Source: an uncultured Rhodospirillales bacterium (GTDB taxonomy: Bacteria > Pseudomonadota > Alphaproteobacteria > Azospirillales > Azospirillaceae). From it: DNA of 64,000 bases. Positions within the stretch are counted from its first letter, which is position 1, and every line of letters begins with the position of its first letter. The notes below the pieces were generated by a model. That model saw nothing but the letters and a program-made list of their open reading frames with translations. It was not told where the DNA came from and made no database searches. Of the stretch, positions 38,264 through 46,441 are shown one piece after another. The stretch spans positions 124,001-188,000 of the forward strand of contig CAIYNU010000087.1 of NCBI GenBank assembly GCA_903927615.1. The letters run 5' to 3'. A program made the translations under genes and the position numbers.

Positions 38264-38956
38264 ATGCTCAACCAGGCCGACTTAGATCTGGTCCGTCACA
38301 CCCCACTGTTTGAAGGGCTGCCGCCGGCTCTGGTGGCCGCTTTCGTCGGGGATGCCCGGGTGACGCCGTTCGAGGCGCGAACGCTGCTGTTTTCCCAGGG
38401 CGATCCCGCCGATTCGTTTTTTGTGGTGCTGGTCGGGCAAGTCCGCCTGTTTGTGCTCACCGCCGAGGGACGGGACAGCGTCATCGAATTCGTCGAGCCC
38501 GGCCAGAGCTTTGCCGAAGCCGCCATGTTCGGCAGCGGCCGCCTGCCGGTCAATGCCGAAGTGGCGGCCGGGACCCGGCTGGTCCGGATTCCGGCACAGC
38601 GGATTCTGGCCGGCATCAACGGGGATACCACGCTGGCCCGCAAAATGCTCGACTCCCTGGCACGCCGCCAGCGCCGGCTGATCGGCCGGATCGGTGATCT
38701 CAAACTCCGGTCCCCGGGCCAACGGCTGGCCGCGGCGCTGCTGGCCCTCAGCACCGTTGACTTTGGCGCCACGACCGTGCATCTCGGCGTGACCAAGGCC
38801 GGACTTGCCAGTCACATCGGCATCACACCGGAAAGCCTGTCGCGGGCCATGTCACGCCTGCGGAATCGGGGTGTGACCTGTCGCGGCCACGAGGTTACCA
38901 TTGCCGACGTTTCGGCGTTGCGTCGCTATTGCGAGGATCGGGAGCCGGAAGCGTGA
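38264..38956 (+). CDS. Crp/Fnr-family transcription regulator (second of a tandem pair)
   Basis: This 230-residue protein has the same architecture as the preceding gene: a cNMP-binding fold (FFVVLVGQVRLFVLTAEGRDSVIEFVEPGQSFAEAAMF), dimer helix and HTH (TKAGLASHIGITPESLSRAMSRLRNRGV). The T-P-E-S-L-S-R helix is typical of the Dnr/NnrR branch that responds to NO or oxygen, but ligand choice cannot be settled by eye. No FNR cysteines. It is followed 29 bases later by the hemerythrin gene on the same strand. Confidence 0.87.
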   Translation: MLNQADLDLVRHTPLFEGLPPALVAAFVGDARVTPFEARTLLFSQGDPADSFFVVLVGQVRLFVLTAEGRDSVIEFVEPGQSFAEAAMFGSGRLPVNAEVAAGTRLVRIPAQRILAGINGDTTLARKMLDSLARRQRRLIGRIGDLKLRSPGQRLAAALLALSTVDFGATTVHLGVTKAGLASHIGITPESLSRAMSRLRNRGVTCRGHEVTIADVSALRRYCEDREPEA

Positions 38957-38985
38957 CCGCACGGAACCCACGGGAGAGGCAGATC

Positions 38986-39396
38986 ATGCCGCTGATGGAA
39001 TGGAGTGACCAGCTAAGCGTCGGCATCGGACAGTTCGACCGGGAGCATCGGGTCATGGTCGATATGATCAATGACCTGTTCGACGCCGTTCAGGCCGGAC
39101 GGGGACGGGAGAGCTTGGGCCTGACGCTCAATCATCTGCTCGACTACACCAAGACCCACATGATCAAGGAAGAACAGATTCTCGAAAAGCACGGCTATCC
39201 GGATCTCGCGGCCCATCGCCTGGAACACAAGGCGGTCGGCCGGGAGATTATGGAGATTCGTCAGCGTTATGAAGCCGGAGCGACCGGCCCCATGTGCATG
39301 GAAGTTCTGACGCTGATGAGGAAGTGGCTGATAGAGCATATTCAAGGCACCGACAAGCAGTACCAAAGCTTTCTGAACGCCAAGGGACTGCATTGA
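38986..39396 (+). CDS. Bacteriohemerythrin
   Basis: This 136-residue single-domain di-iron O2-binding protein has the hemerythrin pattern WSDQLSVGIGQFDREH, THMIKEEQILEKHGYPDLAAHRLEH and WLIEHIQGTDK, supplying five His plus Glu and Asp ligands. It is likely cytoplasmic and carries or senses oxygen. The start at MPLMEWS has GGGAGAGG upstream. Its stop overlaps the TTG start of the secretin gene cpaC by 4 bases, so pilus secretin translation is coupled to it. Confidence 0.93.
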   Translation: MPLMEWSDQLSVGIGQFDREHRVMVDMINDLFDAVQAGRGRESLGLTLNHLLDYTKTHMIKEEQILEKHGYPDLAAHRLEHKAVGREIMEIRQRYEAGATGPMCMEVLTLMRKWLIEHIQGTDKQYQSFLNAKGLH

Positions 39397-40916
39397 TCGC
39401 CAGGCCCGACCGCTTCCTGTCTTGGTTGCCCAAGCCCCGGGGTCTTGGTGCGATGGCTTGGCTGATGCTGGCGTCCCTGCTGCTGGTGCCTCTCGCCGTT
39501 GCGGCGCCCCGCGGCGGCGACCTCGACCCCGGGCAATCGGTGGTGCTGACCCTGACCAAGGCCCGGCAGTTCAAGCTACCCATCGATATCCGCGACGTGC
39601 TGGTGGCGGATCCGACCATCGCCGACGTGCTGATCAAGACACCACGGCTGGTCTACCTGATCGGCAACAAGGTTGGCGATACCAACGCGATTTTCCTGGA
39701 TGCCGCGGGCCGACAGGTCCTGAAACTCGACGTTCGGGTCGACCGCGACCTCGCGGCGGTGCGAACGGCGCTCAGTCAGTTGGTGCCCGACGCCGACGTC
39801 ACCGTGGCGACCCTGAATCAGGACCTGGCGATCAGCGGGTCGGTACCCTCGGCCCAGACCGCAGATAATGTGCGGGCGGTGGTGCGGCGCTTCGTGGACA
39901 AGGACGAGAATATCGTCAATCTGATGAAAATCACCGGCGCCCAGCAAGTGGTCATCCGGCTCAAGATCGCCGAAGTGTCCCGCAAGGTCACCAAGGAACT
40001 GGGGTTTGATCTGTTTCTTCAGGGAAACTCCTTTTCCTTTCAATCCGGAGCCCTGACGGGATTGGGCCTGTTCAGCGACCGCTTCGGGACCGGTTCCACG
40101 GTCGGCAGCTCCCTCGGGACCTTGAACGGCAACGCCGGCAAGGGGGCCGATGTCTTTTCCAACGGCTTCACCACCCCTCCCCCCCCGACCGGCGGTCAGG
40201 GCTACACCTACACCAGCGGCCCCGCCGCCAGCCCGATTGCCGGCAGCGTCGAAGCCCTGGAGCAGCAGGGACTGGTCAAAATCCTGGCCGAACCCAATCT
40301 GACCGCGGTTTCGGGCGAACCCGCATCGTTCCTGGCCGGCGGTGAATTCCCGGTGCCCAGCAGCAAGGACAACCAGGGCAATCCGGTGATCGAGTTCAAG
40401 ACCTACGGGGTCAGTCTGGCCTTTACCCCGGTGGTGCTGAGCCAGGGCCGCATCAGTCTGCGCATCAGCACCGAGGTCAGCGACATCGACCGCTCGGTTC
40501 AGGTCATGCTGGCCGGGATCAGCGTCCCGGGACTCACCACCCGCCGGGCCCAAACCACCGTGGATATTCCCAGCGGCGGCAGCCTGGTGCTGGGCGGCCT
40601 GCTGCGCAACGACGCCACCAATACCATCAACGGCTTGCCCGGACTGAAGGACGTGCCGGTGCTGGGCGCGCTGTTCCGCAGCGAAGCCTTTCTCAGCAAC
40701 GAGTCCGAACTGGTGGTGATCGCCACGCCCTATGTGGTGCGCCCCGCCGCACCGGCGGCACTGGCAGCCCCCACCGACGGCTTTGCCCCGGCCAGCGACC
40801 TCGACATGTACCTGTTGAACGGCCTGTACGCCCGCTACGGCGGCGGCAGCAAGCCCCCCGGCGCGACCACCAAGCCCGCGGCGCCGGACCAGCCGTTCGG
40901 CTATATCATGCCGTGA
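39393..40916 (+). CDS. cpaC: Tad pilus outer-membrane secretin CpaC/RcpA
   Basis: This protein of about 507 residues has a signal peptide (AMAWLMLASLLLVPLAVAAPRG), an N-terminal pilus-secretin domain (SVVLTLTKARQFKLPIDIRDVLVADPTIADV) and a BON-like segment (DADVTVATLNQDLAISGSV). The secretin core follows (IRLKIAEVSRKVTKELGFD, LVKILAEPNLTAVSGEPASFLAGGEFPVP, TTVDIPSGGSLVLGGLL, VPVLGALF). It forms the outer-membrane channel for the Flp pilus. I prefer the TTG at 39393, 5 bases after AAGGGA and overlapping the hemerythrin stop; an ATG at 39453 is an alternative. Confidence 0.93.
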   Translation: MIARPDRFLSWLPKPRGLGAMAWLMLASLLLVPLAVAAPRGGDLDPGQSVVLTLTKARQFKLPIDIRDVLVADPTIADVLIKTPRLVYLIGNKVGDTNAIFLDAAGRQVLKLDVRVDRDLAAVRTALSQLVPDADVTVATLNQDLAISGSVPSAQTADNVRAVVRRFVDKDENIVNLMKITGAQQVVIRLKIAEVSRKVTKELGFDLFLQGNSFSFQSGALTGLGLFSDRFGTGSTVGSSLGTLNGNAGKGADVFSNGFTTPPPPTGGQGYTYTSGPAASPIAGSVEALEQQGLVKILAEPNLTAVSGEPASFLAGGEFPVPSSKDNQGNPVIEFKTYGVSLAFTPVVLSQGRISLRISTEVSDIDRSVQVMLAGISVPGLTTRRAQTTVDIPSGGSLVLGGLLRNDATNTINGLPGLKDVPVLGALFRSEAFLSNESELVVIATPYVVRPAAPAALAAPTDGFAPASDLDMYLLNGLYARYGGGSKPPGATTKPAAPDQPFGYIMP

Positions 40917-40972
40917 CGGGGCGGCACCCCAAATGAGCGGGCAAGAGCCCCGCGCTCCCAGGAGCGGCACGC

Positions 40973-41710
40973 ATGACCGGACGGGAACAGGACGGGCGAC
41001 TGACGGCGGCAACCCAAACGACGCTGGCCCAAACGACGCTGGCCCAAACGATTCTCGCCCAAACGATTCTCGCCCTGACGATGCTGGCCCTGACGGCCTG
41101 CACGTCGCCGGAATCCGACGCCTACCCGGAACCGCCCCAGCCCCGCGCCCAGGTGATCAGCGTACCGGCGACCCTGCATGGGGCGCTGCCCGACCCGGCC
41201 GGTGACTTCGCCGGCCCCGAACATGACCGGTTGGGCGCCTTTCTGGATGCCTACCGCGACGGCGGCCGGGGCCCCCTCAAGACCGTTATCACCGCCCCCG
41301 ACGCCCGCACCGCCGGCCGGGCCGAGGCCGCCCTGCGCACCCTGGCCCGGCGGCGCGGGGTGGTCGAGGAGGCGTTGGCCGTGACGGTCACGGTGGCGGC
41401 CGGCGCCCCCCCGGGCCTGACCCTGGCCTATACCGACTTCGCCGTGACGCCGCCGCCCTGCAACCCCGAAGTGGTGCTTAGCCGCACCCCCACCGCCGCG
41501 GTCTCGCCCAACCTGGGTTGCGCCCTTGAAACCAGCATCACCGCCACGTTGGCGCACCCGGCCGACTATGCCGCGCCCACGGGCGGCACCCCGGCCGACG
41601 CCGCCCGCCAGAGCCGGGTGGTCACCCTGTATCGTCAGGGCAAGGCCACCGAGGCCGAAGCGAACCGCAACGACGACTTGAAGGCCAGCACCATTTCCAT
41701 CAGCAAATGA
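40973..41710 (+). CDS. cpaD: Tad pilus lipoprotein CpaD
   Basis: This 245-residue protein has a lipobox L-T-A-C near residue 43 and a CpaD domain (KTVITAPDARTAGRAEAALRTLARRRG, DFAVTPPPCNP, NLGCALETSITATLAHPADYA). It probably supports secretin assembly at the outer membrane. The N-terminal region before the cysteine is unusual: five 15-base repeats encode T-T/I-L-A-Q units, lengthening and forming the hydrophobic signal segment. It lies between cpaC and cpaE with short gaps. Confidence 0.88.
   Translation: MTGREQDGRLTAATQTTLAQTTLAQTILAQTILALTMLALTACTSPESDAYPEPPQPRAQVISVPATLHGALPDPAGDFAGPEHDRLGAFLDAYRDGGRGPLKTVITAPDARTAGRAEAALRTLARRRGVVEEALAVTVTVAAGAPPGLTLAYTDFAVTPPPCNPEVVLSRTPTAAVSPNLGCALETSITATLAHPADYAAPTGGTPADAARQSRVVTLYRQGKATEAEANRNDDLKASTISISK
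41018..41092 (+). repeat. Five 15-bp tandem repeats in the cpaD signal peptide
   Basis: Units at 41018, 41033, 41048, 41063 and 41078 share the pattern ACG-NNN-CTN-GCC-CAA/CTG. The first two are identical; the later ones diverge so that glutamine becomes leucine, raising hydrophobicity toward the lipobox. Confidence 0.8.
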
Positions 41711-41772
41711 AACCGGCCTGACGCCGACCGCCCAGGGAGCCCGCCATTCTTCGCCAGAACGTCCATGCCTTC

Positions 41773-42966
41773 GTGACCAGCGCGGCTGCCGGAGCCCTGG
41801 TCGATCAGGCCTTTGCCGACCGCCGCCTGTTCAAGATGGCGCTGGCCCGGCGGCCCGGCGGCCCGGCCGAAGCCCGGAGCCGTTATGCCGGCGAAACCTC
41901 GCCGCCACTGCTGCTGGTGGAAGCCCCCGCCGGGGTCGGGATCGAGGCGCTGCTGGCGGAGATCGACGCCCTGGCCGAGACCTGCTCGGCCGGAACCAAT
42001 CTGATCCTGCTCGGCACCCTCAACGATGTCACGCTCTACCGGAACCTGCTGCGCCAGGGCGTGGCCGACTATCTGGTCCTGCCCGCCCCGCCCATGCGAC
42101 TGATCGAGGCGATCCTGGATCTGTATCGGGACGCCGGCAAGCGGCCGGCGGGTCAGGTGATTGCCTTCATCGGCGCCAAAGGCGGCTGCGGCAACACCAC
42201 GCTGGCCTGCCATGTCGGCCACCAGTTGGCGCACCAGACCCAGGCTGATGTGGTGGTGGCGGATCTGGACCTGCCGTTCGGCGGTGCCGATCTGGCGTTC
42301 AACCTGGAAGCGCCGGTCGGCGTTCAGTCGATCTTGAACGACCCGGAACGGATCGACGAAAGCTTCCTCCAGCGGTTTTCGGGCAAAGTCGCCGAGCACC
42401 TCTATCTGCTGGCGGCGCCGGGCTCGGCGGAGGTTGACGCCGCGGTGTCGGGCGTCGCCCTGGAGACCTGCGTGGCGGCGCTCCGGCAACAGGCCGGGTA
42501 CGTGATCCTGGATCTGCCCCGGGTTTGGAGCGACTGGGTGCGCCAGGCCCTGATCACCGCCGATCATGTGGTGGTGACGGCCATCCCCGATCTGGTGGCG
42601 GTGCGCAACACCCGCAACATGCTCGACCTGCTGGTGACGTCCCGGGCGCTCGACCAGCCGCCAACCCTGGTGTTGAACCGGCTGGGCGCGGCCCGGCGCG
42701 GCGAGGTCACGATCCGGGACTTTGCCGCCGCGGTCCGGTTCGCCCCGACCTTGACCATCGCCGAGGAGCCTCAAGGGCTGGGCCTGGCCACCAGCCTGGG
42801 CAAAATGGTTCACGAGGTTCAGCGGGGTTCCAAGGCCGCCCTGGCCATCCGCGCGCTGGCGGCCCGGTTCGTCAGTGCGCCGCCGCCCCGGCCAGGCCAC
42901 GCCGCCGCCGGCAGCGGCACCGCAACGGCACCGGGCTGGCTCGCCCGGCTGCTGGCCAAGGGGTAA
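41773..42966 (+). CDS. cpaE: Tad pilus localisation ATPase-like protein CpaE/TadZ
   Basis: This protein of about 397 residues has an atypical receiver-like N-terminal part (ETCSAGTNLILLGTLNDVTLYRNLLRQGVADYLVLP) and a MinD/ParA-like ATPase domain. Its P-loop reads AKGGCGNTTLA, where the canonical lysine before TT is replaced by Asn; TadZ proteins often carry such altered loops. Also seen are VVVADLDLPFGGADLAFN and YVILDLPRVWSDW. It places the pilus machine at the pole in known systems. The GTG at 41773 lacks a ribosome site. In the same frame an ATT at 41746 stands 6 bases after AGGGAG and would add nine residues (ILRQNVHAF) that look like the family's usual N-terminus. Confidence 0.9.
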   Translation: MTSAAAGALVDQAFADRRLFKMALARRPGGPAEARSRYAGETSPPLLLVEAPAGVGIEALLAEIDALAETCSAGTNLILLGTLNDVTLYRNLLRQGVADYLVLPAPPMRLIEAILDLYRDAGKRPAGQVIAFIGAKGGCGNTTLACHVGHQLAHQTQADVVVADLDLPFGGADLAFNLEAPVGVQSILNDPERIDESFLQRFSGKVAEHLYLLAAPGSAEVDAAVSGVALETCVAALRQQAGYVILDLPRVWSDWVRQALITADHVVVTAIPDLVAVRNTRNMLDLLVTSRALDQPPTLVLNRLGAARRGEVTIRDFAAAVRFAPTLTIAEEPQGLGLATSLGKMVHEVQRGSKAALAIRALAARFVSAPPPRPGHAAAGSGTATAPGWLARLLAKG

Positions 42967-42972
42967 TCGGAC

Positions 42973-44433
42973 ATGTTCGGCCGCCGCACGCCAGCACCGC
43001 ACCGGGCGCCACAGCCGGCCCCCGCCACCGATCGGGTCCCGCTGCCGAACCGGTTTCAGGAACCGGCCGCCATACCCGCCCCGGGGGCCACGGCCCCCGC
43101 TGCCGTGGCCCCCGCTGCCCTAACCCCGGCCGAGCCCCCGCCCTTGCCGGCCGCGCTCGCGGACAGCGACGGCTATTACCAGATGAAGACCGGCGTCTTC
43201 GACGCCCTGCTCGATTCGGTGGACCTGACCGAACTGGGTCGGATGGATTTGAGCGCCAAGCGCGACGAGTTGTCCGACATCTGCCGGGAAATCGTCAACG
43301 TCAAGGGATTCCTGCTCAGTCCGACCAAGGAAGAGGCGCTGATCCGGGAAATCTGCGACGACGTGCTGGGTCTGGGGCCGCTGGAGCCGCTGTTGGCCCG
43401 GGACGACATCGCCGATATCATGGTGAACGGCGCCGGCCGGGTTTACATCGAGGTGGACGGCAAGATCACCCTGACCCCGATCCGCTTTCGCGACAATGCG
43501 CAGTTGATGAATATCTGCCAGCGGATCGTCAGCGCCGTCGGCCGCCGGGTTGACGAGACCAGCCCGATTTGCGACGCCCGGTTGCTGGACGGCTCCCGGG
43601 TCAACGTCATCGCGCCGCCTTTGTCCCTGGACGGCCCGACGCTGACCATCCGCAAATTCAAAAAGGAAAAGCTGACGCTGGACAAGCTGATCCAGTTCAA
43701 CAGCGTGTCCCCCGCCTGCGCCGCGGTGATGCGCATCGCCGCCGCCAGCCGCTGCAACATCCTGATTTCCGGCGGCACGGGCAGCGGCAAGACCACCTTG
43801 CTCAATTGCCTGACCCAGTTCATCGACAGCGGCGAGCGGATCGTCACCTGCGAGGACGCGGCCGAGCTTCAGCTACAGCAACCCCATGTGGTCCGCCTGG
43901 AAACCCGGCCCAAGAATCTGGAAGGGGCCGGCGAGATCACCATGCGGGATCTGGTGCGCAACTGCCTGCGCATGCGGCCCGAGCGCATCATCGTCGGCGA
44001 GGTGCGCGGACCCGAGGCCTTTGACCTGCTCCAGGCCATGAACACCGGCCACGACGGCTCCATGGGCACGCTCCACGCCAACAGCCCGCGCGAGGCCACC
44101 TCCCGCCTGGAAAACATGATCGCCATGGGCGGCTTCAACCTGCCGGCCCGGGCGGTGCGCGAGCAAATCGCCTCGGCGCTGGACGTCATCGTGCAAGCCC
44201 AGCGTCTGCGGGACGGCTCCCGCAAGATCACCCACGTCACCGAGGTGGTCGGCATGGAAGGCGACGTGATCGTGATGCAAGATCTGGTGGTCTTCGAATA
44301 CACCGGCGAAGACGCCGCCGGCCGGGTCCTGGGACGCCACCGCACCAGCGGCATCCGCCCCCATTTCTACGACAAGGCCCGCTACTACGGTTTCGATCGC
44401 GAACTGATGGCGGTGATCGAACAAACCCCATAA
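42973..44433 (+). CDS. cpaF: Tad pilus assembly ATPase CpaF/TadA
   Basis: This 486-residue type II/IV secretion ATPase has a Pro/Ala-rich N-terminal linker and the CpaF N-domain ([18 protein letters not shown]). Walker A is [14 protein letters not shown], the Asp box is [10 protein letters not shown], and Walker B/His boxes are [37 protein letters not shown]. It drives pilus assembly at the inner membrane with TadB/TadC. It starts 6 bases after cpaE. TadB/TadC, which normally follow at once, are displaced by about 4.4 kb. Confidence 0.95.
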   Translation: MFGRRTPAPHRAPQPAPATDRVPLPNRFQEPAAIPAPGATAPAAVAPAALTPAEPPPLPAALADSDGYYQMKTGVFDALLDSVDLTELGRMDLSAKRDELSDICREIVNVKGFLLSPTKEEALIREICDDVLGLGPLEPLLARDDIADIMVNGAGRVYIEVDGKITLTPIRFRDNAQLMNICQRIVSAVGRRVDETSPICDARLLDGSRVNVIAPPLSLDGPTLTIRKFKKEKLTLDKLIQFNSVSPACAAVMRIAAASRCNILISGGTGSGKTTLLNCLTQFIDSGERIVTCEDAAELQLQQPHVVRLETRPKNLEGAGEITMRDLVRNCLRMRPERIIVGEVRGPEAFDLLQAMNTGHDGSMGTLHANSPREATSRLENMIAMGGFNLPARAVREQIASALDVIVQAQRLRDGSRKITHVTEVVGMEGDVIVMQDLVVFEYTGEDAAGRVLGRHRTSGIRPHFYDKARYYGFDRELMAVIEQTP

Positions 44434-45451
44434 GACCGGCGCGCATTGGGGGCGCGGGAGCCCATCTGCTCGGGGTGCTTTTCGGCACCAGATGCGCGGT
44501 CAAGCGCCGCGTGAGGGCAAGTCCGATCATGGTCGTATATTATCGGACGCAAGGGGGCTGTGGGTTTTCAATAATGGAACAACTTGGCGAAAAAATGGGA
44601 TTCACGGTAAGCCATTAGAACAAACAAAGTTGTTCATGCTTCATCTCAGTGATGTGATGGAAGAGCTGCATTTTCGATCTGCTTTGGAACGAGCGGGCTC
44701 TGACATATGCATTACTAACGATTCGAGATGAGAAACGTTGCTGATCGTTCTAAATTCCTTATCCTTATTTACGAAGACAACTGCTTTCTTCCCCCTCTTA
44801 ATAAGCTCAATAATATTGTTGAGTTGTGTCCAACACAGGCGCTGGACAATACGTGCTTGTCAAGCGCGTAGCCCTGATTCCAATTACCTTTAATTTCCCG
44901 GATCGAAGTTTTCATCGGACGATTCGCAACGAGACGGTTCATCCTTTTCGTATATAGCACATTGCAGGGCTCTTTACATAGGACACCATCGGGAACGGTG
45001 GCTCCGGCACATAAGCCGCCATTTTGCGGTTCTGCTTGTCAAATCGGCGCTTGGGCGACAGCACCCAATCTTGCACAATTCAAGACTGTCGCACGGTTGT
45101 CAGTCCCTTGAAATTACGCCCGTTTTCTCGTGCGAACCAGACGCGCATAGGGCTGACATGTTTTACGGCTCCCCGCAAGTGCGGCACCTCACGGCCGCCG
45201 GATGCGCGAAAATGTTCCGGGACGTGGCAAGCGGAGCACAGGCCGGCCGCGCCCAGCTTCGCCGCTGGGCCGACTCGACCACCGCCAATCGACCACCGCC
45301 AAGGGCGCGGCCTTCGGTGCTGGAATCCACCCGGTGGCCACGACTCCGTGCTAGAGTCGGCCCCGATCGCGTGGCACACTCCGCCGCCTGGGGGCGAGCG
45401 GCCCACGCACCCGAACCGGGTCCAGCTTGGCGCCTATGGGGAGAGCCGGTC
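44434..45451. other. Low-GC region interrupting the Tad locus
   Basis: About 1 kb has no intact gene. The part from about 44530 to 45060 is visibly AT-rich compared with the genes on either side. It contains decayed minus-strand coding (separate entry) and short open frames without ribosome sites. It looks like the remains of an inserted segment. Confidence 0.5.
44641..44915 (-). pseudogene. Decayed coding remnant, possibly phosphoribosyltransferase/DprA-like genes
   Basis: The first part (from ATG 44915) reads MKTSIREIKGNWNQGYALDKHVLSS, resembling the start of ComF-like phosphoribosyltransferase proteins found in genomic islands. After a shift of frame the reading continues as NNIIELIKRGKKAVVFVNKD and on to a stop at 44641-44643, which resembles the end of a DprA-like protein. 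A deletion joining two neighbouring genes would explain this. The family resemblance is from memory and weak. Confidence 0.35.
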
Positions 45452-46408
45452 TTGTCAATTGCCGCCGTCATCGGTCTTTCCCTGCTGGTCCCCGGCCTGG
45501 CCCGGGCCGTCCGGCGATTTCCGCCCCAAGGCCGGCGATCGCCCGCCGGACTGGTGGCCGCGGTACTGGTGGTTGCCGGGGTGCTTGGCCCCAACGGGGT
45601 CGCCGCGGCAACCGACCCTGCCCTGACCGACCCCGCCCTGACCGACGCGCCGATCCGGGTGCCGCTGACCGGGACCGGGACCGGGGAGCCGGACCACCTG
45701 ACCGCCACACTCAGCAAACCCCAGGGCGCCGGCCCCTTCCCGGCGGTGGTGCTGTTGCATGGCTGCGGCGGCCTGCGCAGCAACGGCGCGCACTGGCGGG
45801 CGTTCTTCACCCGCCTCGGTATGGCCACCCTGGTGCTGGACAGCTTCACGGCGCGCGGAATCAAGGAAATCTGCACCGCGCCCGGACGGATCAACGGACG
45901 CACCCGGGTCCTGGATGCCTATGCCGCCCTCGACACCCTGGCGGCCCAGCCCTTCATTCGGGCCGACCGCATCCTCGTCATGGGGTTCTCCCACGGGGCC
46001 GGCATCGCCCTCGATGCCGTTTCCGAGCGTCGGCTGCGGTTGCGCGGCCCGGCCCCGGCCCGCTTCCGGGCGGCCATGGCGCTCTATCCCGGTTGCGGCT
46101 CGAACCAACGCCTGGCAGACCGTTACCGGGCCCCGGTGCTCATCCTTTCCGGTGAAGCCGACGACTGGAGCCCCGCCGAGGCCTGCCGCACCCTCGAACA
46201 ACGGCACCCCGGGCAGATTTCCCTCAAGGTCTACCCAGAGGCGTTACATGCCTTCGACATCGTCGAACGGCCGCGCACCGTCCTGCCGCATGTGCTGAAC
46301 AAGAACAGTCCGACCGGCAAAGGAGCAACCGTCGGTGGCAATGCGGCGGCGCTGGCCGCCGCCCAGACCGACGTCACCGCCTTCGTCACGCAGCAGGTTA
46401 TGCCCTAA
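45452..46408 (+). CDS. Dienelactone hydrolase family protein, exported
   Basis: This alpha/beta hydrolase of about 318 residues has a hydrophobic N-terminus (SIAAVIGLSLLVPGLA and LVAAVLVVAGVLGPNGVAAA). Its core motifs are FPAVVLLHGCGG (oxyanion region), GFSHGAGIAL (nucleophile Ser), SGEADDWSP (Asp) and EALHAFD (His). Substrate is unknown. The TTG at 45452 is chosen because GGGGAGAG lies 6 bases upstream; the longer upstream frame is low-complexity and overlaps the scar region. It stands between the two halves of the Tad gene set, facing the convergent adenylate cyclase. Confidence 0.78.
   Translation: MSIAAVIGLSLLVPGLARAVRRFPPQGRRSPAGLVAAVLVVAGVLGPNGVAAATDPALTDPALTDAPIRVPLTGTGTGEPDHLTATLSKPQGAGPFPAVVLLHGCGGLRSNGAHWRAFFTRLGMATLVLDSFTARGIKEICTAPGRINGRTRVLDAYAALDTLAAQPFIRADRILVMGFSHGAGIALDAVSERRLRLRGPAPARFRAAMALYPGCGSNQRLADRYRAPVLILSGEADDWSPAEACRTLEQRHPGQISLKVYPEALHAFDIVERPRTVLPHVLNKNSPTGKGATVGGNAAALAAAQTDVTAFVTQQVMP
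45611..45640 (+). repeat. Two 15-bp tandem repeats in the hydrolase N-terminus
   Basis: ACCGACCCTGCCCTG is followed by ACCGACCCCGCCCTG, encoding T-D-P-A-L twice just after the signal region. It is the same style of in-frame tandem duplication as in cpaD and hslO. Confidence 0.65.
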
Positions 46409-46441
46409 AAATCCGTCCAGCCCCGAGCGTCCGTCGGGGAC

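Noticed and set aside
44492-44731. 79-residue plus-strand frame in the Tad gap
   Set aside because: No family resemblance and no ribosome site; the opposite strand shows more protein-like remnants.
45071-45451. 127-residue N-terminal extension of the hydrolase
   Set aside because: Low-complexity and reaches into the low-GC scar; the TTG at 45452 has a good ribosome site and is followed by a signal-like segment.
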